Position numbers and translations under genes: made by a program. DNA of 64,000 bases from Candidatus Obscuribacterales bacterium. Lineage in GTDB: Bacteria; Cyanobacteriota; Vampirovibrionia; Obscuribacterales; Obscuribacteraceae. Below the pieces are notes generated by a model. It did not search any database, was not told the DNA's origin, and saw only the letters and a program-made list of their open reading frames with translations. Shown piece by piece: positions 51,323 through 61,463 of the stretch (within the stretch, counting starts at the first letter, position 1; each line of letters begins with the position of its first letter). The stretch is taken from contig JAIELX010000069.1 in the NCBI GenBank assembly GCA_019752635.1, positions 1 through 64,000 of the forward strand. The letters run 5' to 3'.

Positions 51323-52544
51323 ATCAGGAACAATTGCCGGGTATTTGTGTTTGTGGGCTCTGCTCGGCTCTGGAATATTTTTCTTTCACCAGCGCGTACA
51401 GACCGAGTTCAATCAAGACCGAAACGCGGCGCAATCGGCCTTGAGGAAAACGGCGCAAGGTCAGTGGCAAGATGCACTTGTCTTGTTCAATCGAGCAATA
51501 GAGTACAGACCGAATTATCCTGAGTATCTGGCATATCGCAGCGGAGTTCGCGTGAGGCTTAAGGATTTTAGTGGTGCAGTTCTGGACGCCGACCGAGCAA
51601 TGGCGCAAACCGACGGGTCAAACTCCGCTGTCTGCGCCATTGCTTATCTAAACAAAGGCGAGGCCCTTTTTGGAGAAGGTCGCAATGAAGAAGCCGTCGT
51701 CGCTTTCACTAAAGGCCTGGCCCTGGCTCCAGAGTTTGCCGAATCTCACTATTTTCGTGGCTGGGCATTGCGAAAGTTGGGCCAGCTGGAGGAATCAAAC
51801 GCTGATTTCGAAAAAGCGAAGAAGATGCAGTATCAGGACCGTGGACTTGCCTATCAAAAGCTTGCTGAAGACAACGAAGATGCTTACAGAAAGAACCTGA
51901 TACCGTCCGGTACGGCAATGAAAGGGCTGACTCTCGGGTTTGACCGCTTGCTGGCTGATATTTACTGGTTGGCATTTGTCCAGTATTACGGCGATCGCGA
52001 TGCTTGCATCAAGGACCGATTTCGGCAGGCGCCGTCCTATTTGAGTTTGATTTGCGAACTTGATCCGCACTTCATCCAGGCTTACTGGTTCGCCTCCTTC
52101 GTTATTGCGGGTGATTTGGGTCTGCAAAGGGAAGCCGAAGAGTTCCTCGATAAGGGAATAAGGCTTAATCAAGAAGATTGGACGGTGCCTTACATAGCCG
52201 GGTTCAACCAATATTTGTACAACAAGAACGAAAAGAAAGCCGCCTATTACTACGACCTGGCTTCCAAGCGCCCGAAGGCGCCAGCATGGCTGGCAAGTCA
52301 AGCAAAAATTTTCGCCGAGAATATTCCTTCGCGAAACAAAAAAATTCGCACCTGGAAGAAGATTTGGGAGCAATCGAAGGACGCCATGGTTAAAGAAAAA
52401 GCCCGGAGCATGATGATTGTGCTGCTGTCGATGAATTATCGCGATGCGACTAACGATGTCATGCGCGCCAATACTTTGAAAGAGCTGGACAAGCTTGGCG
52501 CGAAGCCGATGCCCGCGAGCAAACTTCCTGCCGGCGATGATTGA
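51315..52544 (+). CDS. Membrane-anchored TPR protein
   Basis: 409 residues from ATG 51315 (8-bp overlap with the YfhO-like gene, so coupled). One N-terminal membrane helix (GYLCLWALLGSGIFFF), then TPR units (ALVLFNRAIEYRPNYPEYLA, AYLNKGEALFGEGRNEEAVV, SHYFRGWALRKLGQLEESNA). The second half is helical without clear TPR signature (LADIYWLAFVQYYGDRD). It probably supports the YfhO-like protein or pilus/envelope assembly. Confidence 0.8.
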   Translation: MNKSGTIAGYLCLWALLGSGIFFFHQRVQTEFNQDRNAAQSALRKTAQGQWQDALVLFNRAIEYRPNYPEYLAYRSGVRVRLKDFSGAVLDADRAMAQTDGSNSAVCAIAYLNKGEALFGEGRNEEAVVAFTKGLALAPEFAESHYFRGWALRKLGQLEESNADFEKAKKMQYQDRGLAYQKLAEDNEDAYRKNLIPSGTAMKGLTLGFDRLLADIYWLAFVQYYGDRDACIKDRFRQAPSYLSLICELDPHFIQAYWFASFVIAGDLGLQREAEEFLDKGIRLNQEDWTVPYIAGFNQYLYNKNEKKAAYYYDLASKRPKAPAWLASQAKIFAENIPSRNKKIRTWKKIWEQSKDAMVKEKARSMMIVLLSMNYRDATNDVMRANTLKELDKLGAKPMPASKLPAGDD

Positions 52545-52661
52545 AAATTGAGGATGCAAGCGGCAAAGACTTCTAACTGAGTCTGCGCTCAAGTACTATT
52601 TGAACAGTTAAAGCGGGCAAGATACCGTTTACTGGTAGGGGCAGCTTCAATAGGGGATTAG

Positions 52662-55600
52662 ATGGAATCGACTGGCGACCTTCCGCCGACAGGCGAATCG
52701 GGAAGTAAATCAAATAACGACCATAAGGCTAACAGAGCGAGTCGAAGAGAATTCGTAATCGTTGCGGTACTCTTCCTGTTATCCGGTCTCAGTAGCTTGA
52801 TCTATCAAGTTATCTGGACGCGCATGCTGGTGTTTGTCTTCGGGTCAACGACGTTTGCCTCATCGACTGTGCTGGCAGTTTTTATGGGGGGGCTTGCGAT
52901 CGGTTCTTTCGTCGCCGGTCGCAAATCGGATAAAATCGCCAATCCTTTTCTCTGGTACGGCATTCTTGAGGGAATCATCGGTATCTTTGCTTTGGCCGCA
53001 CCGCATCTGTTCAGTGGAATAGGCATTCCGCTGTACAAGATGATTTATCAGTCAATGCACCTGTCTATCATCCCTTTCAGCATTCTTCGTTTTCTTGTTG
53101 CCGCACTAATCCTGTTGCCCCCTACCGCTGCGATGGGCGCAACGCTACCGCTGCTTTCCAAGTTCGTCACCACCAGTCTGGACGTAGTTGGTGATCGTGT
53201 TGGAACACTTTACGCTATTAATACCCTGGGTGCCGTGATCGGTTCAATAACTGCGGGCTTTTTCCTCTTGCCGACATTTGGACTGAGCACCACCATAGTG
53301 CTGGCGGCGGCCATTAATATTTCTTTGATGGGAGTGGTCTACGTATTTTCTAAATTGTGGACGCAAAAACCTGAGGCAAGAGAGACCGCCACAGTTGCGA
53401 CTGCTCCGTTGTCGCAAGAGCCGCCGACCGTGCAGCCACAGCCGGTAGCCACTTCCTCGGCTATTCCTGTGCCAGTGCTGGTGACAATGATCAGTTTCGG
53501 CTTCTCCGGCGCCATTGCCATGACTTACGAAGTGGCGTGGACACGAACGCTGCTCATGATCATTGGTTCGACAACTTACGCATTTTCTGTAATGTTGTCG
53601 ACATTCTTGATCGGCATTTTTCTGGGCAGTTTTGTTTGCGCTCGTTGGGCCGATAAGTTGAAGGACCCGGTGCTCTGGTTCGGCGCGTTCGAAATGCTGC
53701 TCTGCCTGGGCGGATTGATGTCGTTGTTGTTGTTCAATTATCTGCCTTATTGGAACCTTTCCATCAATGCCCGGTTTTTGGGAAATCCTGATGCGGCGAT
53801 GGCGATTCGGTTTCTTATTACCGGCATGGTCTTGTTGCCGATAACTCTCTGCCTGGGAGCGATCTTTCCTCTGGCGATCAAGGCGTGTACGCGAGATCTT
53901 GAGAAGGTCGGGCGATCGGTTGGAACCATCTATTCAATCAATACTCTTGGCGCAATTATTGGAGCCTTTGCCGCCGGATTTTTCATTGTGCCTTACCTGG
54001 GCGCTGAGAAAACTTTGATACTATGCTCGGTGCTTAACCTGGTTTTGGGAATGGCGCTCATCATTCCGTTTGCGAAAGGGATTAGAGCGCCTGTCAAAAT
54101 TTTTGCGACGATTGCCACTGCGGTGCTCTGCCTCTGGTCTCTTCAGCAGCCTGAGATATGGGATCACTTGATGCTATTGTCTTCGCAGAAAGAAAGGCGC
54201 GCGCTGGCATTTAGCCGGTATAACCTGCCTTCGTACGATGAGTATCGCAAAAACCTGCACGACTTATTCGAAATCCTTTTTTGGGAAGACGGTTTGTGTG
54301 CGAACGTCGCCGTTCTCAAAACTAAGGCGGCAAGCCAACGCACTATGTACACAAGTGGGCATGCCGATGCCTCCGATGGCTACGATATGCGTAACTTTGC
54401 GCTGCCGCCTGCATATGCATTGCTCCTGCGCCCTGCCGCGAAAGACGTGGCTGTTGTAGGTTGGGGCAGCGGTGTCATGCTTGGCTATGGATTGAGATTT
54501 CCGATCAACAAAATGGTTTGCGCTGAAATCGAACCGGCGGTCAAGAATGCTGCCGTTCTGTTTGATCACGTGAGCATGAAACCGCAAGACGACAAGCGGT
54601 TGCGTTTGGAAGCCGCTGACGGCAGAAACTATTTGCTGGCTACCGACGAAAAATTCGATGCTATCGTGTCCCAGCCGTCCAACCCGTGGCAAGCCGGCGT
54701 CTGCAACTTGTTCACGTCAGATTACTTTGGCGTGGCCAAAGATCGGTTGAACAAAGGCGGCATTTTCGCCATGTGGTTGCAGCATGCTGAGGTTTCTTCC
54801 GACAACGTGCTTCGTGTGCTATCGGCCCTGCGACATGAGTTCAAGCACGTGCTTGTGATGGAGTCGGATAGTACAGATATCTGCGCTTTGGCCAGCGATG
54901 AGCCGCTTGACATAAACTTGCAAGCGTTAGGAGCGGCATTTAAGAATCCGGAGATAGCCAAGGCGCTTTCTGGATTCGATTTGACCATTCCAGAGGACAT
55001 GGCCGCCCGAGTATGCATCGCTCCTGCGCAAGTCGACGCGCTTGTAAAAGACGTGCCGCCTAATTCCGATGACGTAAATCATCTGGAGTATGATGTGGCA
55101 AAAACTTACGAGCAAAAGCACTTTGTCTACGAAAGCGCGGACTTCTTTCTTAAGAATGGCGGTAATCTTTGGGACGCAGTCAACTGGGGCGACATATCGC
55201 CTCACGATAAGGCGCTCAAGCTGGCTGAAATTGCAGAGCGCTGCCTCAAATTTAACGTCAAGCGATCCATTAGATGGGCTGACGAATCCCTCAAAATTGA
55301 ACCGAATGCAAGAGCTCTAGGTGCAATAGGGCTGGCTTACTGCGACATGGGCGAGTTCTCGAAAGCACTGGAAGCAATGAATGAAGCGGTAAAGTTGGCT
55401 CCGACCGATGGTGCGATATTGCAATCACGTGCCATCGTTGAGTTGAAAGCCGGAGCGTTGTCTCTGGCGAGAAAAGACTTGCAGTATCTGCTTTCCCTTG
55501 AAAGCAATAATAAGGCGGCGAAGTATCGATTGGCGCAAACCTACTCACCGGTGTTTACAGAGGATCGCTTTGAACAGTCGATCACGCCGATGGATGATTT

Positions 55601-56135
55601 TTCAAAGCAAGTTGTAGACCCTGCGCTGGTGCTGTCTTTGACTGCGGGATTGACCGCCGATGCACAATTTGTCGACAAGCATCCCGGAGTGCTCTACCTG
55701 GTTGCAGATGCGTTGCACCGTACCGGCAAAGACAGGCAAGCAATTCCGCTGATGGAGCGCTACGTTGGCATTTATGCCAAGAACGTCTTAGCCTGGCGTT
55801 TGCTTGGCACAATGTTGTCCAGAGAGGATAAGCCTTCGCTGGCAGCATATTGCTGGCAGCACTCGATGGCGCTGGGTCAGGGCGCGGCGAAGGCAATGCG
55901 AAACAAGGCTGCATCGTTGTTAGAACACGGCAAGGTGGACGAAGCCGTAACCGTGCTGAAGCATGCCATCGAAATGTCTCCAGATGATCTACCGGCACGA
56001 CAGGTTTTGATGGAGCAGGCTATAGCGGGGAATGCTGCTGCCGAGAGTGTGATTGCCGAGCTAGCCAGATTGAATCGAACCGATGCTGCTGCATTGGAAC
56101 GCTTCCGGCAAGACCGGGCTCGACTCAAACGTTAA
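52662..56135 (+). CDS. Fused MFS-like/spermidine synthase protein with TPR tail
   Basis: 1157 residues. Residues about 28-500 hold membrane segments in two related halves (each begins LSGLSSLIYQVIWTRML or SGAIAMTYEVAWTRTL) as in the family called fused MFS/spermidine synthase. Residues about 580-760 form the synthase-like domain: VAVVGWGSGVMLGYGL (SAM site), EIEPAV, DGRNYL, FDAIVSQPSNPW. In true spermidine synthases a D..D pair follows; here SQPSN replaces it, so polyamine synthesis is doubtful. The last 300 residues are TPR-like repeats. Role unknown. Its stop overlaps the convergent HTTM gene by 11 bp. Confidence 0.85.
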   Translation: MESTGDLPPTGESGSKSNNDHKANRASRREFVIVAVLFLLSGLSSLIYQVIWTRMLVFVFGSTTFASSTVLAVFMGGLAIGSFVAGRKSDKIANPFLWYGILEGIIGIFALAAPHLFSGIGIPLYKMIYQSMHLSIIPFSILRFLVAALILLPPTAAMGATLPLLSKFVTTSLDVVGDRVGTLYAINTLGAVIGSITAGFFLLPTFGLSTTIVLAAAINISLMGVVYVFSKLWTQKPEARETATVATAPLSQEPPTVQPQPVATSSAIPVPVLVTMISFGFSGAIAMTYEVAWTRTLLMIIGSTTYAFSVMLSTFLIGIFLGSFVCARWADKLKDPVLWFGAFEMLLCLGGLMSLLLFNYLPYWNLSINARFLGNPDAAMAIRFLITGMVLLPITLCLGAIFPLAIKACTRDLEKVGRSVGTIYSINTLGAIIGAFAAGFFIVPYLGAEKTLILCSVLNLVLGMALIIPFAKGIRAPVKIFATIATAVLCLWSLQQPEIWDHLMLLSSQKERRALAFSRYNLPSYDEYRKNLHDLFEILFWEDGLCANVAVLKTKAASQRTMYTSGHADASDGYDMRNFALPPAYALLLRPAAKDVAVVGWGSGVMLGYGLRFPINKMVCAEIEPAVKNAAVLFDHVSMKPQDDKRLRLEAADGRNYLLATDEKFDAIVSQPSNPWQAGVCNLFTSDYFGVAKDRLNKGGIFAMWLQHAEVSSDNVLRVLSALRHEFKHVLVMESDSTDICALASDEPLDINLQALGAAFKNPEIAKALSGFDLTIPEDMAARVCIAPAQVDALVKDVPPNSDDVNHLEYDVAKTYEQKHFVYESADFFLKNGGNLWDAVNWGDISPHDKALKLAEIAERCLKFNVKRSIRWADESLKIEPNARALGAIGLAYCDMGEFSKALEAMNEAVKLAPTDGAILQSRAIVELKAGALSLARKDLQYLLSLESNNKAAKYRLAQTYSPVFTEDRFEQSITPMDDFSKQVVDPALVLSLTAGLTADAQFVDKHPGVLYLVADALHRTGKDRQAIPLMERYVGIYAKNVLAWRLLGTMLSREDKPSLAAYCWQHSMALGQGAAKAMRNKAASLLEHGKVDEAVTVLKHAIEMSPDDLPARQVLMEQAIAGNAAAESVIAELARLNRTDAAALERFRQDRARLKR

Positions 56136-57048
56136 TCCCGGGTGCACTTGCTGTTTTTCTCCATGCGCGAATCTTAAGCAGCCATCGCTCCAGATCTTGC
56201 GGCTGGATAAACAACAAGTAGGTTGATATCATCACCGCCTCGAAAACAGGCAGATTCATTGCAATATCGATTCCGACGTGCAGAAACACGCCCAGAATCA
56301 GAACGACATAACAACAAGGCCGAAACCAGACCAACGACCAGAGAGAAAACTCCAGCGCCAGGGTTCCCCAAGTAAGTATTTTGCAGACAATCATATTGTC
56401 GAACAGTATCGGTAAGTAGATTCGCTGCAACTCGGTTAGATGAGTTACGTAGTAAATCGCCGTTCCGTCGAGCCAGTGGGGACCTGCAATCTTTCCCCAG
56501 GATGCTTGCCAGTAAATCAATGCCACCTGCACCTGAATCAAGCGTTGGGCCCAGGGGCTACGAAGGTCGCCTTCAAAGATGGTTCCGATGCCGTTTCTTT
56601 TCACAGTGAGATATCGATCAACGGACAAGAAGTTGCCTGCCGATGAAAACATCAGAAAAAATGAGCAAATACGCAGAAGCGCGTCACCCGAATTCACGCA
56701 ATACGGATTGAAAAAATGTAGCGCTATCAAACATAGCCAGGTCACAACAGCACTGGCGCGCGTGAAAAGTCCCACCGTCAAACAAGTTGCCGACGCAACC
56801 AGTAGCCAGAACACGGTAACGATCGCACCATCACCCGGCGGGAGCAATACCAAAATGTTCGGGTGGAATTCACGAACAGAAGGCGACTGCATCCATCCGT
56901 CCTGCCCGAACCAGGTCAGCAGTTCGGGAAAGAGAAAGAACGCGCTTTGCAGAATGCAAATTCCAAGGCAGATGCGAAAGAGTTCCAACGGCAATGTTGA
57001 TTGCTCGAGGAACCAGAACTTGTGCCACGCTGATTTGAGAGTTTCCAT
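56125..57048 (-). CDS. HTTM-domain membrane protein
   Basis: 307 residues. About seven membrane segments. LELFRICLGICILQSAFF, then NPYCVNSGDALLRICSFFLMFSSAG and WGKIAGPHWLDGTAIYY are typical for the HTTM (vitamin K-dependent carboxylase-like) family. The family's bacterial members are mostly uncharacterised. It is preceded by a one-membrane-helix partner gene one base upstream, a common pairing. Confidence 0.85.
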   Translation of the reverse strand: METLKSAWHKFWFLEQSTLPLELFRICLGICILQSAFFLFPELLTWFGQDGWMQSPSVREFHPNILVLLPPGDGAIVTVFWLLVASATCLTVGLFTRASAVVTWLCLIALHFFNPYCVNSGDALLRICSFFLMFSSAGNFLSVDRYLTVKRNGIGTIFEGDLRSPWAQRLIQVQVALIYWQASWGKIAGPHWLDGTAIYYVTHLTELQRIYLPILFDNMIVCKILTWGTLALEFSLWSLVWFRPCCYVVLILGVFLHVGIDIAMNLPVFEAVMISTYLLFIQPQDLERWLLKIRAWRKTASAPGINV

Positions 57049-57049
57049 G

Positions 57050-57583
57050 CTATTCGAATGAAATTTCTGCGCGGTAAAACTCGTTAGTGCCGCTCTTTGC
57101 GGGCTGATCCGCCCCGGGCAAACTAACCTCCCGCCACACCACTTTTAGTGTTACCTCAACGGGCTGCTTGGCTGGATTCTTAGCCTGTACTTCTCGGGCT
57201 ATTTTTATCGCTGCATTTTTCAAGATGGAGCGATTTGCCGGTGCCAGCATTGCGGTGGAGAACTCGCGATACCGCTCTTTGAATGGTTTTTCCCAGAGTG
57301 ACGCGTCGGAGTTTTGCGGATAACGCCAGGTCACAATACTTCCATCGCTCAGTTTTACGTCCGCGACTATGTCGGCGGAAGCGGTGTTGACATCAGGCGA
57401 AAATACGCTGAAGTTCTGGCACAGTCCGGTAAACAGCATGTAGCCGTTGACGATGGCAGACAACGGACCCGGACCCGGATGCGCAACCCACACAGTTAGT
57501 GCAAACAGATTCCAAACAATGAAAAGCTGCACGAGCAAATGTCCCCCGTCGCGTTTAGCACCGCTTGCGGAACCTGCCGACAT
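57050..57583 (-). CDS. HTTM partner protein
   Basis: 177 residues. One membrane segment (LLVQLFIVWNLFALTVWVA) near the N-terminus, then an outer beta-rich domain (DIVADVKLSDGSIVTWRYP, EVTLKVVWREVSLPG). No family name known to me. The gene ends one base before the HTTM start; the pair is likely one complex. Confidence 0.7.
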   Translation of the reverse strand: MSAGSASGAKRDGGHLLVQLFIVWNLFALTVWVAHPGPGPLSAIVNGYMLFTGLCQNFSVFSPDVNTASADIVADVKLSDGSIVTWRYPQNSDASLWEKPFKERYREFSTAMLAPANRSILKNAAIKIAREVQAKNPAKQPVEVTLKVVWREVSLPGADQPAKSGTNEFYRAEISFE

Positions 57584-57632
57584 GCATCACCTCTTCCCAG
57601 CTGACCTTATCCTAACACGGCCGGCGGGTTTT

Positions 57633-58514
57633 TTATGGAACGGCGGAGTCCAAGACCTGCCTGTGCGCTAGTGTTTGCACTGGAAGGGGCTGCCACTCGA
57701 ACTTGTTGTCTCCTGTCATTTTAACGTGCCCCCAGGGGACTTCAACTTCGTGATCGAAGACGACTAGCCAATTTTCTTCGGCTGCCGTGGCGAGGTATTC
57801 CGATTTGATATCGCAGCTGGTGAGGGGATAATGGTCGTAGCCCATAACCCATGGCGGAGAGAGGTGGTTCTTCGTCGGTATGATATCGGCGAAGTAAACG
57901 CCTTTTCGGTCTCCCGATTCAAATACAACAACCTGATGGTGACTCGTGTGTCCGCCCGTGACTCGGACTTGCACGCCGGGTACAATTTGCGTATCACCGT
58001 CGATCAGTTCTAACACGCCGTACTCCATCAGCGGTGCGAAGTCTTCGTGGCGATAGCTGCCCTTTGCTCGCGCGTTGGCATTGTGAGCGAACTCCCACTC
58101 GCCGCGTTGCACGTAATAGCGGGCGCGAGGAAATGCCGGCACTAGTTTGTTCTCGCGAAATGCCACCGCGCCACCGGCGTGGTCGAAATGCAGATGCGAG
58201 ATAACTACGGCGTCAACATCGTTGTTGCATTTACCGATCGACGCCAGAAAATTGTCGTAGTCTAGCAGCGGCTTTACTTCGTATCTTTGGCGCTCGCGTT
58301 CTGTCCATCGCGGTCCCATGCCGGTTTCGATAAGAACATTTGCGTTTGGTGTTTCAATGAAAAGAAGATTGCAAGCTAGTGGAACTCTGTTCTGCTCGTC
58401 GCACTGCGACGTTTTGCCCCAAAGCGTCTTCGGAACTACGCCGAACATGGCTCCGCCGTCGAGCTTGAATGTGCATTCTCGAATAATATGCAACGTGAAT
58501 TCGCCGAACTTCAA
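57633..58514 (-). CDS. Metallo-beta-lactamase fold hydrolase
   Basis: 293 residues from TTG 58514. Metal-binding HLHFDHAGG (about residue 110), later GGHTSHH and FADIIP with the bridging Asp, and VFDHEVE. This fits N-acyl homoserine lactonase/glyoxalase II-like hydrolases of the MBL fold; substrate not determined. The gene lies between the HTTM pair and an exported peptidase on the same strand. Confidence 0.88.
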   Translation of the reverse strand: MKFGEFTLHIIRECTFKLDGGAMFGVVPKTLWGKTSQCDEQNRVPLACNLLFIETPNANVLIETGMGPRWTERERQRYEVKPLLDYDNFLASIGKCNNDVDAVVISHLHFDHAGGAVAFRENKLVPAFPRARYYVQRGEWEFAHNANARAKGSYRHEDFAPLMEYGVLELIDGDTQIVPGVQVRVTGGHTSHHQVVVFESGDRKGVYFADIIPTKNHLSPPWVMGYDHYPLTSCDIKSEYLATAAEENWLVVFDHEVEVPWGHVKMTGDNKFEWQPLPVQTLAHRQVLDSAVP

Positions 58515-58590
58515 TGTGCCGTACCTCAGACGCGATTATTCCAATTTAAACACGCCTCGGTGCTGACAAATTGAATTTGCCCCTATTTTG

Positions 58591-59562
58591 TTAATTGGTT
58601 GTCTCGTCGAACTGTCGAGTGGCGACTCTGTTGTCGTTGCTGCTCATGCCGTTGCTGATTACTTCTCTGGTCTCGGAAAGCGGCGCCCGAGCAAACGTGG
58701 CTCGATCGCCTTGCCTCTCCATGCCCATTTGTTTCCAAACTAACGGGAGGTCCACCGCCACCGGTGCCGTGCTCATTTTGGCGTATAATTCCTGTAGTAC
58801 CGGTACTCCGGTTGCTCTGTCGCCAATTTCGAAGCACTTTTCCACGCTCCAGTCGGAGCAGATGTTGCCACCGGAGTGCGCTATTGCTCGCAGAGCATCT
58901 TGCAATCCCTTGTCGTTATTGGTGCGCTTGCGAATTTCCAAATCCGCCATAAAGTAGAAGAGGGCGCCCCCCCAATAGGTGCGCTCCCATGTGGGCGTTC
59001 GGCTCAATCCCCTATCTCCTCGCTGCGGGAGCCCTTGGGGCAAATCGCGCATCAACTCGCCCCAGACCTTTGATTTCTCCAGGTGTCCGGCCTGCATTCG
59101 CGCAATCGGTTCCACATACACTGCGATTCCCTCCGAGATCCAACCGTGCTTGCCTGTAGCCAGCGGGAAATTCGTATGTACGAACTCGTGAGTGAGAATC
59201 CAATCTTTCTCGAGATCTTTGGCTGTCGTGGTGCGGCCGAGCGGCACTTCAATTAATCCCTCGCCGTGATCGCCTGCGGTAGCTGTGGAGTAACCCACTC
59301 CACGCTCCTTGACCGGGGTGATTTTCAATACAATGCGCTCTAGCGGCATTCTTCCGAAGTATTCAACTATGGCGTCACTGGAGCGCTTCACCCAGGCGAG
59401 GATCTCCTCATCTGTCAAATTGAGTTTTCCGTCGTCAATTTGCACAATGATTTTGCCGCCAACTACGTTCAAAGTAGTGGTTCTCTCCGCCTGCCCCGGT
59501 GAGACGCAGAGCATGTAGGCCATAAGCAGGGCAACACTGAAGTAGCCAAAACCTTTCAGCAT
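58591..59562 (-). CDS. Exported gluzincin-like metallopeptidase
   Basis: 323 residues from ATG 59562 (AGGA upstream), which begins a signal peptide (MLKGFGYFSVALLMAYMLCV..GQA). The HEFVH zinc motif (His 125, Glu 126, His 129) is followed by Glu 144 in WISEGIAVYVEP, the third ligand of gluzincin peptidases (peptidase MA-like). Probably active outside the cytoplasm. Substrate unknown. Confidence 0.75.
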   Translation of the reverse strand: MLKGFGYFSVALLMAYMLCVSPGQAERTTTLNVVGGKIIVQIDDGKLNLTDEEILAWVKRSSDAIVEYFGRMPLERIVLKITPVKERGVGYSTATAGDHGEGLIEVPLGRTTTAKDLEKDWILTHEFVHTNFPLATGKHGWISEGIAVYVEPIARMQAGHLEKSKVWGELMRDLPQGLPQRGDRGLSRTPTWERTYWGGALFYFMADLEIRKRTNNDKGLQDALRAIAHSGGNICSDWSVEKCFEIGDRATGVPVLQELYAKMSTAPVAVDLPLVWKQMGMERQGDRATFARAPLSETREVISNGMSSNDNRVATRQFDETTN

Positions 59563-59765
59563 GAGGAATCCTATTCTTGATTTATAGCTTTCCAGTTCCA
59601 TTGACGCGACGAGCGGAATGCTGGTTCCTCTGCCGGTTTTAACGACACTTGTCCGTACTTACCAGCGAAAGTTTTGCAAAGCGCGAACTTCGGATCGTGT
59701 CGAAATGACGACACATTACAGAAGCCGGCTCTTCATCTGACTCACAAGCCGTGAGTATCAAATTT

Positions 59766-60091
59766 ATGAGCAATTCAAGCGCACCAAGATTCTGGTTGCC
59801 TGAGGACCATCCGGTAAATCAGCAAGTAATGAGACTGATGCTCACCAATCTAGCGGTGGAATTTCAAGTCGTTAATAATGGACTCGAAGCCGTTACTGTC
59901 ATCGAGAATGATGACGGTGCTTCTGATTCTGATAAATGGCTTCTCTCTGCTTTGCTCTCGAAAATGGCAGCGAAGAACAAAATTGGTCCGAAGTGGTCAA
60001 AATTTATGCATCGTTGGGGGTGGACTTTGCACGTGTGCGCCACCTGTTGAACGATAAGGATGAGATTAGGGATTACCGTCGGGCCGGCTGA
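59766..60091 (+). pseudogene. Fragment of a receiver domain with frameshift
   Basis: ATG 59766 gives PEDHPVNQQVMRLMLTN and FQVVNNGLEAVTVIEND, the first half (acidic pocket and helix 1 to strand 2) of a response-regulator receiver. The part with the phosphorylated Asp is missing. The same frame then turns unlike protein and stops at 60050. A different frame (ATG 59936 to stop 60091) reads MASLCFALENGSEEQNWSEV then VKIYASLGVDFARVRH, which looks like a real end. It is best explained as a broken gene. Confidence 0.6.
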
Positions 60092-60127
60092 TCCTCGGGA
60101 GATTTCCTCTTGTTCGTCAAGCTTTTT

Positions 60128-61192
60128 TCAATGGCCTTGTTTGGTTTCTGCGAAGCTATTGTGTAGCTGGCCGCAAGCTGCGTTTATGTCCGTTCCGCGT
60201 TCAAGGCGAATAGTGACAGTTTTGCCGCTGCGCTCTACTATCTTGCGAAAGCGAAACTGGTCGTCCTTCGACGGACGTTCATAAACCAGTGCGCCGTCAT
60301 CGGCACTGGTGGGGTTGTACGGGATCAAGTTGACATTGCAATGAAGGTTTCGTACCAGGTCGGCCAACTGTTCTGCTTGATCAGGCCAATCCGTAACGCC
60401 TGCCAGCATCACATATTCAACCGTTATGCGTCGCCCGGTAGCGTCGTAATATTCGTGGCAAGCGTCTATCAAATCCGCCACGGGGAATTTCTTGTTAATC
60501 GGAACAATGATATCGCGAGTGATATCATCCGGCGCGTGAAGCGATAGCGCTAGTGTAATCTGCAGGCCTTGCTTTGCAAGTTCCCTGATGCCGGGAACGA
60601 TTCCGGATGTTGATACCGTTATATGTCTTGCGCCGATTCCAACTGAAGCCATGATTGTTCGGATGGAATCGCAAACGTTTTCCACGTTCAAGAGAGGCTC
60701 GCCTTGTCCCATGTAGACTATGTTGGCGATGCGTCGGCCGGACTCGCGTTGGATGCACATAATCTGGTCGACAATTTCCTGTGAATTCAAATTGCGCTTG
60801 AAGCCCAGATAACCGGTAGCGCAGAAAGTGCAACCGACGGCGCATCCGACCTGGCTGGAGACGCAGGCGGACAGAGACGGGCGATCGTCGAATGCCATCA
60901 ATACGGACTCAACGAATTTTCCGTCCGGTAAGCGAAAGAGATACTTGCGAGTACCATCGCGACTCACTTCAAGGTGTGCGATTTCAAGCAATGCAATGGT
61001 AGCTTTGCTCTTGAGAAGCTCCCTGACTTCGACAGAGAGGTCGGTCATCTCGTCGAAGGACTGCGCATATTTTGCGTAAATCCAGCTATGCAGTTGTTTA
61101 CCGCGAAATGCCGGTAGCCCGATTTCTTTTGAAAACGCAACGAGCTGGTCAAGTGTTAGTCCGGATAGGGCAGTTTTGTCGCAGTCAGACAT
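60128..61192 (-). CDS. rlmN: 23S rRNA/tRNA adenine C2-methyltransferase RlmN
   Basis: 354 residues. Radical SAM cluster CAVGCTFCATG, then MGQGEPLLN, HITVSTSG, ALSLHAP and the C-terminal AACGQL with the methylated Cys. RlmN methylates A2503 of 23S rRNA and A37 of some tRNAs. It is divergent from secA; the 270 bp between them hold no other gene and presumably both promoters (TTGTCA near 61381 is a possible -35). Confidence 0.95.
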   Translation of the reverse strand: MSDCDKTALSGLTLDQLVAFSKEIGLPAFRGKQLHSWIYAKYAQSFDEMTDLSVEVRELLKSKATIALLEIAHLEVSRDGTRKYLFRLPDGKFVESVLMAFDDRPSLSACVSSQVGCAVGCTFCATGYLGFKRNLNSQEIVDQIMCIQRESGRRIANIVYMGQGEPLLNVENVCDSIRTIMASVGIGARHITVSTSGIVPGIRELAKQGLQITLALSLHAPDDITRDIIVPINKKFPVADLIDACHEYYDATGRRITVEYVMLAGVTDWPDQAEQLADLVRNLHCNVNLIPYNPTSADDGALVYERPSKDDQFRFRKIVERSGKTVTIRLERGTDINAACGQLHNSFAETKQGH

Positions 61193-61463
61193 AATCGTGT
61201 TAAGTTCCGATTCTAGGTTTCAGTGCTCGTGTTGCCGTCGGGTGCACGAATTGCAACACATGTGTAATTTGCTTGGACCGCAGAGTAAATTCTTTGCGTC
61301 TCTGTACTATATCCCGCACCCTATAGCCGGTAATCTTTTCAGATTTCAGGGATACTTGGATCAATCGCAGCTAACCCGAGTTGTCAGTATAGCACGTGCT
61401 AGAATTTATCACTGTATCGGCTCAGTTTGCCATTCAAGCCGCGTAACAGGAGAGCGCCATTAA

